Assembly (NCBI GenBank): GCA_017477325.1
Contig: JAFUWV010000002.1
Coordinates: 310,001 to 374,000 of the forward strand
DNA length: 64,000 nucleotides
DNA from: Paludibacteraceae bacterium
GTDB taxonomy: Bacteria > Bacteroidota > Bacteroidia > Bacteroidales > Paludibacteraceae
Reading direction: 5' to 3'
The translations under genes were made by a program, and so were the position numbers. The notes beneath the pieces are model-generated. The model was not told the DNA's origin. It did no database searches and was given only the letters and a program-made list of their open reading frames with translations. Below, piece after piece: positions 57,451-64,000 of the stretch (positions are counted from its first letter, which is position 1; every line of letters starts with the position of its first letter).

Positions 57451-58203
57451 TTAAAAGATAATGTCTGTACTTCTGAATACCGGTCCGTCGGTGCATACCT
57501 GTTTTGCACCTTCATGTGTTTGGCAGGTGCAACCCATACATAGTCCGAATCCGCACCCCATGCGCTCTTCCATGCTCAGTTGACCTTCTGCTGTCAGTCT
57601 GCCTTTCAGTGCTCTGAGCATAGGCACCGGTCCGCACGCATAGTAATAACTGATATGCTGAATGTCGCTCATGGCATCTGTAACGAACCCTTTCTTCCCC
57701 TCGCTGCCATCGGCTGTGGTTACTGTCACGTTGCACCCCGCTTGCCTGAATTCGTTGACTAATATTATATCTTTCTTTGTGTTGAAACCTAATATCACAT
57801 TCGCCTTTTCTGTCTGCTCCAATAGTCTCTTTGCAAGCATCAGCATAGGCGGCACTCCCACACCTCCGCCTATCAGCAGCGGGGTCTCGCCTGCCGGTGT
57901 CAGGTCAAATCCGTTCCCCAGTGGCAGTAGCACATCAAGTAGTTCACCTGCCTGCATCGCTGACATTACAGCAGTACCCTTGCCGACTACTTTATACACT
58001 ATGCATATTTTGTTGTCATCTATGTCGCAAATAGAGATAGGGCGGCGCAGATAGCATCCTTTTATGGCGATATTCATAAACTGACCTGCCTTAGCCTGCC
58101 GGAGGGCAGTGCAGGCGTCACTGTCTTCCGCCTGCAGCCACATGCGGTAAATATCTGCCGTGAGTGCTGTGTTGGATAATATTTTAAGTTTTACTTGATG
58201 CAT
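57451..58203 (-). CDS. pyrK: Dihydroorotate dehydrogenase B, electron-transfer subunit
   Basis: 250 residues. Ferredoxin-reductase fold: RRPISICDID (FAD), GGGVGVPPMLMLAKRL (NAD) and a 2Fe-2S site MGCGFGLCMGCTCQTHEG with a further Cys at VCTDGPVF. It takes electrons from PyrD to NAD, in keeping with anaerobic life. Fifty-one bases of AACTTTAC repeats separate it from pyrC. Confidence 0.95.
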   Translation of the reverse strand: MHQVKLKILSNTALTADIYRMWLQAEDSDACTALRQAKAGQFMNIAIKGCYLRRPISICDIDDNKICIVYKVVGKGTAVMSAMQAGELLDVLLPLGNGFDLTPAGETPLLIGGGVGVPPMLMLAKRLLEQTEKANVILGFNTKKDIILVNEFRQAGCNVTVTTADGSEGKKGFVTDAMSDIQHISYYYACGPVPMLRALKGRLTAEGQLSMEERMGCGFGLCMGCTCQTHEGAKQVCTDGPVFRSTDIIF

Positions 58204-58262
58204 CTAACTTTACAAACCTATTCTAACTTTACAAACTCCTCAAACTTTACGAACCTATTCAA
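58203..58262. repeat. AACTTTAC-type repeats between pyrC and pyrK
   Basis: Words AACTTTACAAAC, AACTCCTCAAAC, CTTTACGAAC fill the gap and reach into the last codons of pyrC. Same family as the guaB array. Confidence 0.8.
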
Positions 58263-59394
58263 ACTCTTCCGATCTGTCATACACTTTTCTCCCTTTGCAT
58301 ACCGTCTTCAGGCATCTGCCCTGCACTTTCCATCCGGCGAAAGGAGTGGCCTTGCCCTTCGAGAAGAATTTCTGCGGGTCTATCACATATTCTTCCGAAA
58401 GGTCAAACACGGTATATGAGTTTTTGTCTTCAGGCAGTTGCATTATCTTTCTTGGCGCACCCGACATAAGTTCTGTCAGGCGCTCAAGTGTAATAACTCC
58501 TTTTTTGACAAGATATGTATATAGTAGCGGAAAAGCAGTCTCCAGACCTACTATTCCAAACGCACTATGCTCCAGTCCCCTGTTCTTTTCTTCCTGAGAG
58601 TGAGGAGCATGGTCTGTAGCAATGCAGTCGATAGTGCCGTCTGTAATGCCTTCTGTCAATGCATCTTGGTCTTCTTTGGAACGTATCGGAGGGTTCATCT
58701 TCCAGCACCCTGACTCTTGCAGCATTGTGTCGTTAAGCAGCAAATAGTGTGGGGCGGTCTCACATGTAACGGGCAGTCCTTTGAGCTTTGCCTGACGTAT
58801 CAGGTTGACACTCTCTTTGGTTGACACATGGCAAATGTGGAATCTGCACCCCGTCTCTTCTACCAATCTCAGGTCGCGTTCTATCTCGCCCCATTCGCTC
58901 TCGGAACATATACCTCTGTGATTATGCGCTACAGCATATTCCCCTGCGTGTATGTAACCTCCGCGCAGCAGACTGTCCACCTCGCAGTGTGCCACTATTA
59001 CCGACCCGGCTTCTCTGCATCGCTTCATCGCTTCTCTCATCAACTGCTCCGACTGCACACCTCTTCCGTCATCGGAGAATCCTGCAACCAACCGGGCCAT
59101 ACTGCCAAAGTCAACCAGCTCTCCACCGCCTTTCTGACCTATTGTGATGCTTGCGTACGGGTGTACGTTTATGCATGCGGTGTCAGCAATTATTCGCTTC
59201 TGAATGTTCAAGTTTTCTATGCAGTCAGGCACAGGGTTCAGGTTCGGCATCGTAAACACATCGCTATAGCCGCCGGCGGCGGCAGCCTTCGAACCTGTTG
59301 CTATAGTCTCTTTGTATGAGAAGCCGGGCTCGCGGAAATGCACGTGCAAATCAACAAATGCAGGCAGTTTCTGTATGTTCTCTGAATTAAGCAT
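58255..59394 (-). CDS. pyrC: Dihydroorotase, class I
   Basis: 379 residues from MLNSENIQKLPAFVDLHVHF. An earlier in-frame start lies inside the leader hairpin and is rejected. Metal ligands in DLHVHFREPG, VAHCEVDSL and HICHVSTKES, and the catalytic Asp in CIATDHAPHSQEEK. It closes carbamoyl aspartate to dihydroorotate. First gene of the long minus-strand cluster, directly behind a promoter and a terminator-like hairpin. Confidence 0.95.
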   Translation of the reverse strand: MLNSENIQKLPAFVDLHVHFREPGFSYKETIATGSKAAAAGGYSDVFTMPNLNPVPDCIENLNIQKRIIADTACINVHPYASITIGQKGGGELVDFGSMARLVAGFSDDGRGVQSEQLMREAMKRCREAGSVIVAHCEVDSLLRGGYIHAGEYAVAHNHRGICSESEWGEIERDLRLVEETGCRFHICHVSTKESVNLIRQAKLKGLPVTCETAPHYLLLNDTMLQESGCWKMNPPIRSKEDQDALTEGITDGTIDCIATDHAPHSQEEKNRGLEHSAFGIVGLETAFPLLYTYLVKKGVITLERLTELMSGAPRKIMQLPEDKNSYTVFDLSEEYVIDPQKFFSKGKATPFAGWKVQGRCLKTVCKGRKVYDRSEEFE

Positions 59395-59410
59395 CTTTCT
59401 GTTATCCCTA

Positions 59411-59449
59411 ATTAAACAAAAAACTTTCCACAGCAACTGCGGAAAGTTT
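59411..59449 (-). promoter_or_regulatory. Terminator-like hairpin in the pyrC leader (possible attenuator)
   Basis: On the minus strand a 13-bp stem (arms 59449-59437 and 59433-59421, one G-U pair) with a 3-base loop is followed at once by TTTTTTGTTT. It lies about 165 bases after the promoter and 17 bases before the pyrC ATG, so it can stop transcription before the first pyr gene or hide its ribosome site. The glnN stop is 280 bases upstream, rather far for a glnN terminator. Confidence 0.6.
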
Positions 59450-59621
59450 GTTCACACTAAGAGCCGACAACCGACACACAAGACAATTGTTGTATCTTGT
59501 AATCATTACCTATCAGCATCTTGAGTCTCATTGTATAGAAAAACTTGGGTACTAATATGGCATAAAACCACACAATCTTTTACCTTATTTACTCCTCCCA
59601 TCTGCTCCGAAAAAACATGTG

Positions 59622-59653
59622 CAAAGGTACAAATATTTTTCCATCTGTGCAAG
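59622..59653 (-). promoter_or_regulatory. Promoter of the pyr/gua/pur cluster
   Basis: Minus-strand CTTG at 59653-59650, 20 bases, TACCTTTG at 59629-59622, downstream of the glnN stop. The expected leader of about 220 bases holds the hairpin described at 59411-59449. Confidence 0.7.
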
Positions 59654-59731
59654 TGTTTTCTTTGCAAAAAGAGCGATTATTTTGTTACTGTCAGTATCTA
59701 TTGAGTTTTCTGTCGGTATTTTCTTTTCCGC

Positions 59732-61921
59732 CTATCTTATAAACAGCAATTCTCTGTATTTCGGCAGTGTCCAGAGTTCGTCATCAATCACCAGTTCCAG
59801 TGCATTGACATGGTGTCGTATGCTCTCCATCAGCGGGAATATGTTGTCATTGAACAGTATTGCTTTCTGTCTCAAGTCCGGCTCATGGTTGGCGGTTTTG
59901 CGTTTTAGTTTGAGCTCATCCACCTCACTTATTATGGCACTGATATGCTCTTTTATTTTTCTTACCAACTGACGGTCTTTCTCTGTCAGTTCTTCTGCTT
60001 CATTCTCGGGGAATATGGCTTTTATCTTGAGTATATTGTCCAGTAGCACTGTCAGATATCTTTCTGCCGAAGGAAGCACGTGGTTTATTACCATGTCGCC
60101 CATTACGCGGGATTCGATCTGCAGTTTTATGGAGAAGTTCTCCCATTTCACTTCGCATCTGGAGTGAAGTTCTTCGGGTGTGAGTACTCCTGTTTGGCTG
60201 AACATCTTCACACTTGACGGAGCAAGATACCTGTCTATCATCAGCGGGATACTCTTCTCTGTGTCAAGACCTCTCTTCTTTGCTTCCTCGCACCACTCGT
60301 CGGAATAGCCGTTGCCGTCGAAGCGGATAGCCTTGCATTGTTTTATGTATTTCTGAATGACTTTAAACAGTACTTTCTCTTTAGCCTCGCCTGCACTGAT
60401 AAGGCTGTCCACCTCATTTTTGAAGTTGATAAGCCGGTTGGCGACGGCAGAGTTAAGCGCAAGCATCGCTGCGGCACAGTTGGCGCTGCTGCCTACTGCA
60501 CGAAACTCGAACCTGTTACCCGTGAATGCAAATGGTGAAGTTCGGTTGCGGTCGGTGTTGTCAAGCAGTATCTCCGGTATATGAGCCACTCCCAGTTTCA
60601 TCTCTTTCTTGGCATTGATAACTATGGCCTGCTCTGCTGTCGCATTCTCTATCTCATCAAGCGCAGCTGTCAGTTGGGTGCCCAGAAAGACCGAGATGAT
60701 AGATGGTGGAGCTTCGTTGGCGCCCAAACGGTGAGCATTGCCGGCAGAGGCAATAGAGGCTTTAAGCAGACCGTTGTGTTCGTGTACAGCCATCAATACG
60801 TTCACAAGGAATGTGACAAACTGCAAATTAGCGTATGGATTCTTTCCCGGTGAGAGCAGATTCACTCCTGTGTTGGTCTGAATAGACCAGTTGCAGTGCT
60901 TGCCGCTTCCGTTCACTCCCGAAAACGGCTTCTCGTGGAATAGTACGCGGAAGTGATGTTTGCGTGCAATACGTTCCATTAGCGACATCAGCAGCTGGTT
61001 GTGGTCGTTGGCAAGATTGGCCTCCTCATATATCGGAGCAAGCTCGAATTGGTTAGGGGCGACCTCATTATGACGTGTCTTTACGGGTATTCCCAGTCTG
61101 TGCGACTCTATCTCAAGCTCTGTCATAAACTGCAACACTCTCTCGGGGATGGTGCCGAAATAGTGGTCGTCAAGTTGCTGGTTCTTGGCACTCGCATGTC
61201 CCATCAGTGTCCTGCCAGTCATCACAAGGTCCGGACGCATTGCCCAAAGCGACTCGTCAACGAGAAAATACTCCTGCTCCCAGCCGAGGTTCACGTGCAC
61301 ACGTTTTACGTTCTTGTCAAAGAAGTTGCATACCTCGGTTGCAGCTTTGTCGATAGCGTCTATCGAACGCAGGAGCGGAGTCTTGTAGTCGAGTGCGACA
61401 CCCGTGTATGCTACGAAGATGGTTGGAATACAAAGTGTGTCACCTATAATGAACGCCGGTGATGCGGGGTCCCAAGCCGAGTAGCCTCGTGCCTCGAAAG
61501 TGTTTCTCAGTCCTCCGCTCGGGAAGCTGCTTGCATCGGGCTCTTGCTGGTAAAGCTCGTTGCCCGACAGTTGCTCCAGCACTCCTCCCCTGTGGTCGAT
61601 CTCTATGAATGACTCGTGTTTCTCGGCCGTTCCTCCGTTAAGCGGCTGAAACCAGTGCGTGTAATGAGTGGCGCCATGCTGCTGGGCCCATTTCTTCATT
61701 CCCAAAGCAACGCTGCCCGCTATGTCGCGTCCCAGCGGCTTGTTGTTGTCTATCACGTCGAATAGTTGTACAAGAATATTCTCGGGAATATACTCACTCA
61801 TTGTCTTGCGGGTGAATACGTTCTCTGCAAAAACGGCCTGCAATGATACTTTCTCGTTGCTTACTTGTGGTGGTCGATGCTCCCATGCACGACTGAGAGC
61901 GACAAATCTGCTGTTTGGCAT
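59732..61921 (-). CDS. glnN: Glutamine synthetase type III
   Basis: 729 residues, the length of GSIII. N-terminal ENVFTRKTMSEYIP, then GWEQEYFLVDE (metal site), KTRHNEVAPNQFELAP, VNGSGKHCNWSIQTNTG and NRTSPFAFTGNRFEFRAVG. It joins ammonia to glutamate. Its product feeds CarA, PurF, PurL and GuaA of the adjoining cluster. Starts at MPNSRFVALSRAW behind a perfect promoter. No PII or regulatory gene is nearby. Confidence 0.96.
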   Translation of the reverse strand: MPNSRFVALSRAWEHRPPQVSNEKVSLQAVFAENVFTRKTMSEYIPENILVQLFDVIDNNKPLGRDIAGSVALGMKKWAQQHGATHYTHWFQPLNGGTAEKHESFIEIDHRGGVLEQLSGNELYQQEPDASSFPSGGLRNTFEARGYSAWDPASPAFIIGDTLCIPTIFVAYTGVALDYKTPLLRSIDAIDKAATEVCNFFDKNVKRVHVNLGWEQEYFLVDESLWAMRPDLVMTGRTLMGHASAKNQQLDDHYFGTIPERVLQFMTELEIESHRLGIPVKTRHNEVAPNQFELAPIYEEANLANDHNQLLMSLMERIARKHHFRVLFHEKPFSGVNGSGKHCNWSIQTNTGVNLLSPGKNPYANLQFVTFLVNVLMAVHEHNGLLKASIASAGNAHRLGANEAPPSIISVFLGTQLTAALDEIENATAEQAIVINAKKEMKLGVAHIPEILLDNTDRNRTSPFAFTGNRFEFRAVGSSANCAAAMLALNSAVANRLINFKNEVDSLISAGEAKEKVLFKVIQKYIKQCKAIRFDGNGYSDEWCEEAKKRGLDTEKSIPLMIDRYLAPSSVKMFSQTGVLTPEELHSRCEVKWENFSIKLQIESRVMGDMVINHVLPSAERYLTVLLDNILKIKAIFPENEAEELTEKDRQLVRKIKEHISAIISEVDELKLKRKTANHEPDLRQKAILFNDNIFPLMESIRHHVNALELVIDDELWTLPKYRELLFIR

Positions 61922-62010
61922 ATACTTAGATTTTTATGAATGTTGTTCTTTGTATCGTCAAAATGACGCTGATTTTATTTTTCAATCCGATTGAAATTCA
62001 AAATCAGTCG

Positions 62011-62042
62011 CAAAAGTAGTGCTTTTTTCTGAATTGACCAAA
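62011..62042 (-). promoter_or_regulatory. Promoter of glnN
   Basis: Minus-strand TTTG at 62042-62039, exactly 20 bases, TACTTTTG at 62018-62011. Leader of about 85 bases to the ATG, including a TCAATCGGATTGA inverted repeat near 61980-61995. Confidence 0.8.
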
Positions 62043-62512
62043 TTAAAAGTAAATAATTGTGTATTTTCCATTGTGTTGTCAGATGTAGAAGTTCCACTGA
62101 GTTTGTTGCACATAAATGTGTTGTTGCACCGGAACGTCCATAGCAAGGCAAGGGTACAACAAATGAAGGCGTGGTTGGTTCCGTTAATTGGCGGAATGAT
62201 ATAAGGGTATGAGTATGTATCTTTGCATGGTTTTGTATTTCCTCAATAATGGTTGCAGGTTATAGGTTGCGTGTATGTTGGCCTGATGGTATAATGATGG
62301 TATAATAGTGGGGGCATTGCGATTTTGGACACTTCTAAAAATTGCTTTATGTTGATTAGAAGCGTCATAGAATTTTTCAGACTATAATGTCTGAATTTTA
62401 CGGAGTAACTGAATGTATGATAAAAAGAGAGGTATCCACATAAAGAAATGTTAGATTGCAATATTTTACCGAGTTACAAAGAGGTCTCCGGGAATGTTGG
62501 AAATGTTTCATA
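62043..62512. other. Non-coding region between glnN and the polysaccharide gene leader
   Basis: No gene seen. A lone TATCTTTG box lies at 62218-62225. A hairpin TTCAGAC...GTCTGAA (62376-62395) followed by TTTTA may be a terminator. A TGGACACTTCTAAA word at 62323-62337 recurs at about 62749-62763 inside the long inverted repeat. Confidence 0.5.
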
Positions 62513-62544
62513 TTTGCATGTTTCAAGAAATTGTCGTATCTTTG
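62513..62544 (+). promoter_or_regulatory. Promoter of the polysaccharide gene with long leader
   Basis: TTTG at 62513-62516, 20 bases, TATCTTTG at 62537-62544. The 23 bases from 62531 to 62553 are identical to the promoter core of the WYL remnant. The leader to the first ATG is about 425 bases. Confidence 0.7.
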
Positions 62545-62718
62545 TAGGCGGAAGGGAAAGGTTTCGACCATGAGAATGTTTCGCGACATTAGCTTTAAAT
62601 GGTCTGTTAGGTTCTCTTTCTTATTGCTTGTGAAAATAGAAAATGTAACATAATATATTTTGCCAATGAACTAACCACGCACTGATAGGCAGTGCAACTA
62701 CATATTTTATTAAGCGTT

Positions 62719-62882
62719 TTTGCTTCAATACTTGGGTCTTACGAAAACTGGACACTTTCTAAAGACTAAAATCATCCGAGGAAAAAGCATGAATGCTCAT
62801 GCGTAAGCGTGGGCTTTTTCCGTAGATATATTTGGATGATTAGGTAGTCCAGTTTAACCTGTAAGACCCGAATATAAGCAAA
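62719..62882. repeat. 164-bp nested inverted repeat
   Basis: Five pairs of complementary blocks nest in order: TTTGCTT/AAGCAAA (62719, 62876), GGGTCTTAC/GTAAGACCC (62734, 62861), AAACTGGAC/GTCCAGTTT (62745, 62847), AATCATCC/GGATGATT (62770, 62834) and GGAAAAAGC/GCTTTTTCC (62780, 62813), with a small GCATGA/TCATGC hairpin at the tip. 42 base pairs in all. It could be a miniature transposable element or a rod-shaped RNA leader. Confidence 0.85.
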
Positions 62883-62915
62883 CTACAAAAAAGTTCGCGC
62901 TTTTTGTGTGTTATT

Positions 62916-62963
62916 ATCCCACTGCACAAAGAGTTGGCAAAACGCTAACCAGTGTAGTGGGAT
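62916..62963 (+). promoter_or_regulatory. Stem-loop covering the ribosome-binding region
   Basis: ATCCCACTGCAC at 62916-62927 pairs with GTGTAGTGGGAT at 62952-62963 (one G-U pair), loop of 24 bases, ending 12 bases before the start codon. It may limit translation of the following gene. A smaller GCACTG/CAGTGC stem lies at 62679-62695. Confidence 0.6.
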
Positions 62964-62975
62964 GATTGTGATTAT

Positions 62976-64000
62976 ATGAAAATATTATACGTATCGGATA
63001 ATAGAGTTCGTGGAAATTTCGGGTGTCGTGCTACAAGTACTGCACTTTCACAACTCATAAGGAAAAATCATGAAATAGTGGGAGTTATAACTGGAAAATA
63101 TACAAATACTAATACAAATAACTTATTTTATTTTAAGTATTTGCCTGGATTTGTATATAAACAAGTAGGTAAATGGAAAAATCGACATAAAAGAATAAAA
63201 GAAATTTTTCTTTATGGTATAATTCAAAAAATAAGTAGAATTTTCTCTTCTCATTATTATGCAGGTCCCTGTGACTTTGTATCGCTTGACTTTGAGCAAT
63301 CAGTAAGGAATTTAAAGAAATGCTTACCTGCAAACCCATACCTTGAAGAATTTAATTTAGATAACTACGATTTTGATGCAATGGTAGTTAATGGAGAAGG
63401 GTCTTTTATTTTCTCTACTCCAGAGTGGAATTGGAGAGAAGCATTAGTAATTAGTATGTTGATATATTGGGCACAGCAAAAAGGTAAAAAAGTATATTTT
63501 GTCAATGCAATGTTTTCGGATGAAAGCACATCGGAACGAAATTATAAGATGCTGAATGCTGTTGATAATTTGTTATCTAAATGTAATCTTGTTTCTGTAC
63601 GTGAAGAAGAATCTTATAACTATGCATTAAAATATCTACCACATATTAATCCTGTAATATTCCCAGATGCTTTATTTACGTGGTATTCATATATTAACGA
63701 CTCACATAAAGTAACTAATTATAGATATTATATACCACATTCAGTTGAGGCGGATAGTCTGTATGATGAACTAGATTTTTCTTCACCATATATTTGTATA
63801 GCGGGATCATCTTCCGCTAAAATAGTTTATGATAAACAAAAAACAATAGATAGTTACATAAATCTAGTATTACATTTAAAATCGTTAAACAAAAGTAATA
63901 TATATCTAATAGAAGTTGATGAGCAAGATAGTTTTTTGCATGAAGTAAGCAGAATCACAAAAACTCCTATTATTCCAATAGATACACCTATTCTATCAGC
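62976..64000 (+). CDS. Polysaccharide pyruvyl transferase family protein, C-terminus cut by window edge
   Basis: 341 residues visible from MKILYVSDNRVRGNFGCRA. The N-terminal GNFGC segment, YDFDAMVVNGEGSF (NGEGS at residues 139-143) and VSVREEES near residue 205 are family features of CsaB/WcaK-like enzymes, which add ketal pyruvate to surface sugars. Strongly AT-rich compared with glnN, as is common for capsule genes. The ATG is the first after a 425-base structured leader with its own promoter, so this may be the first gene of a surface polysaccharide locus that continues beyond the window. Confidence 0.8.
   Translation, partial: MKILYVSDNRVRGNFGCRATSTALSQLIRKNHEIVGVITGKYTNTNTNNLFYFKYLPGFVYKQVGKWKNRHKRIKEIFLYGIIQKISRIFSSHYYAGPCDFVSLDFEQSVRNLKKCLPANPYLEEFNLDNYDFDAMVVNGEGSFIFSTPEWNWREALVISMLIYWAQQKGKKVYFVNAMFSDESTSERNYKMLNAVDNLLSKCNLVSVREEESYNYALKYLPHINPVIFPDALFTWYSYINDSHKVTNYRYYIPHSVEADSLYDELDFSSPYICIAGSSSAKIVYDKQKTIDSYINLVLHLKSLNKSNIYLIEVDEQDSFLHEVSRITKTPIIPIDTPILS

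Noticed and set aside
62456-62653. 65-codon plus-strand frame
   Set aside because: It begins upstream of the promoter at 62513-62544 and has no ribosome-binding site or family similarity.
62719-62882. Complete insertion sequence
   Set aside because: Inverted repeats only; no transposase gene or remnant between or beside them.

Overview
The window looks like a chromosomal segment of an anaerobic, probably gut-type member of the Bacteroidales. The signs are: promoters of the Bacteroidetes form TTTG-N19-21-TAnnTTTG in front of many genes; a type III glutamine synthetase; a roughly 630-residue PurF and a PurL with built-in amidotransferase; a cargo protein with a C-terminal type IX secretion (T9SS) sorting domain; a SpvB/RHS giant protein; and the AbiE, WYL and DUF5675 families. 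No rRNA, tRNA, CRISPR array or intact insertion sequence was recognised.

Layout. (1) 1-3.4 kb, minus strand: an SF2 helicase that runs off the left edge, preceded by two gene fragments (N-terminus of a WYL regulator, C-terminus of a PIN-like protein) that look welded together by a deletion. (2) 3.4-8.5 kb, plus strand: small accessory genes ending in a lysis-like cassette (two DUF5675 genes, one frameshifted; a holin-like protein; a u-spanin-like lipoprotein), with several tandem repeats and structured leaders. A candidate small RNA runs back against the end of this block. (3) 8.8-10.7 kb: repeats and an AbiE toxin-antitoxin pair whose toxin gene is frameshifted. (4) 10.8-17.9 kb: rmlB, a CotH-kinase lipoprotein, a VWA lipoprotein, dacB-birA and a cytidylate-kinase-like gene.

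(5) 17.9-59.4 kb, all on the minus strand: a nucleotide-biosynthesis supercluster. In transcription order it reads pyrC-pyrK-pyrD-pyrF-pyrE-pyrB-guaB-guaA-purE-[insert]-purL-purM-purH-purD/folD-purT-purB-purA-purF-carA-carB-purC. Together these give the whole UMP pathway and all steps from PRPP to AMP and GMP except PurK (if it is needed), with folate recycling fused onto PurD. A 12-kb insert splits purE from purL. It holds a T9SS cargo protein, a 3237-residue SpvB/VCBS/RHS protein with a cysteine-rich insertion and a variable C-terminal domain, and two small exported proteins that may be immunity factors.

(6) Upstream lies glnN, which makes the glutamine used by CarA, PurF, PurL and GuaA. 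A promoter and a terminator-like hairpin sit between glnN and pyrC and suggest attenuation of the pyrimidine genes. (7) 62-64 kb: a long non-coding leader with a 164-bp nested inverted repeat, then a polysaccharide pyruvyl transferase gene cut by the right edge, possibly the first gene of a surface polysaccharide locus.

Functions are inferred from motifs, lengths and order read by eye; no database search was possible.
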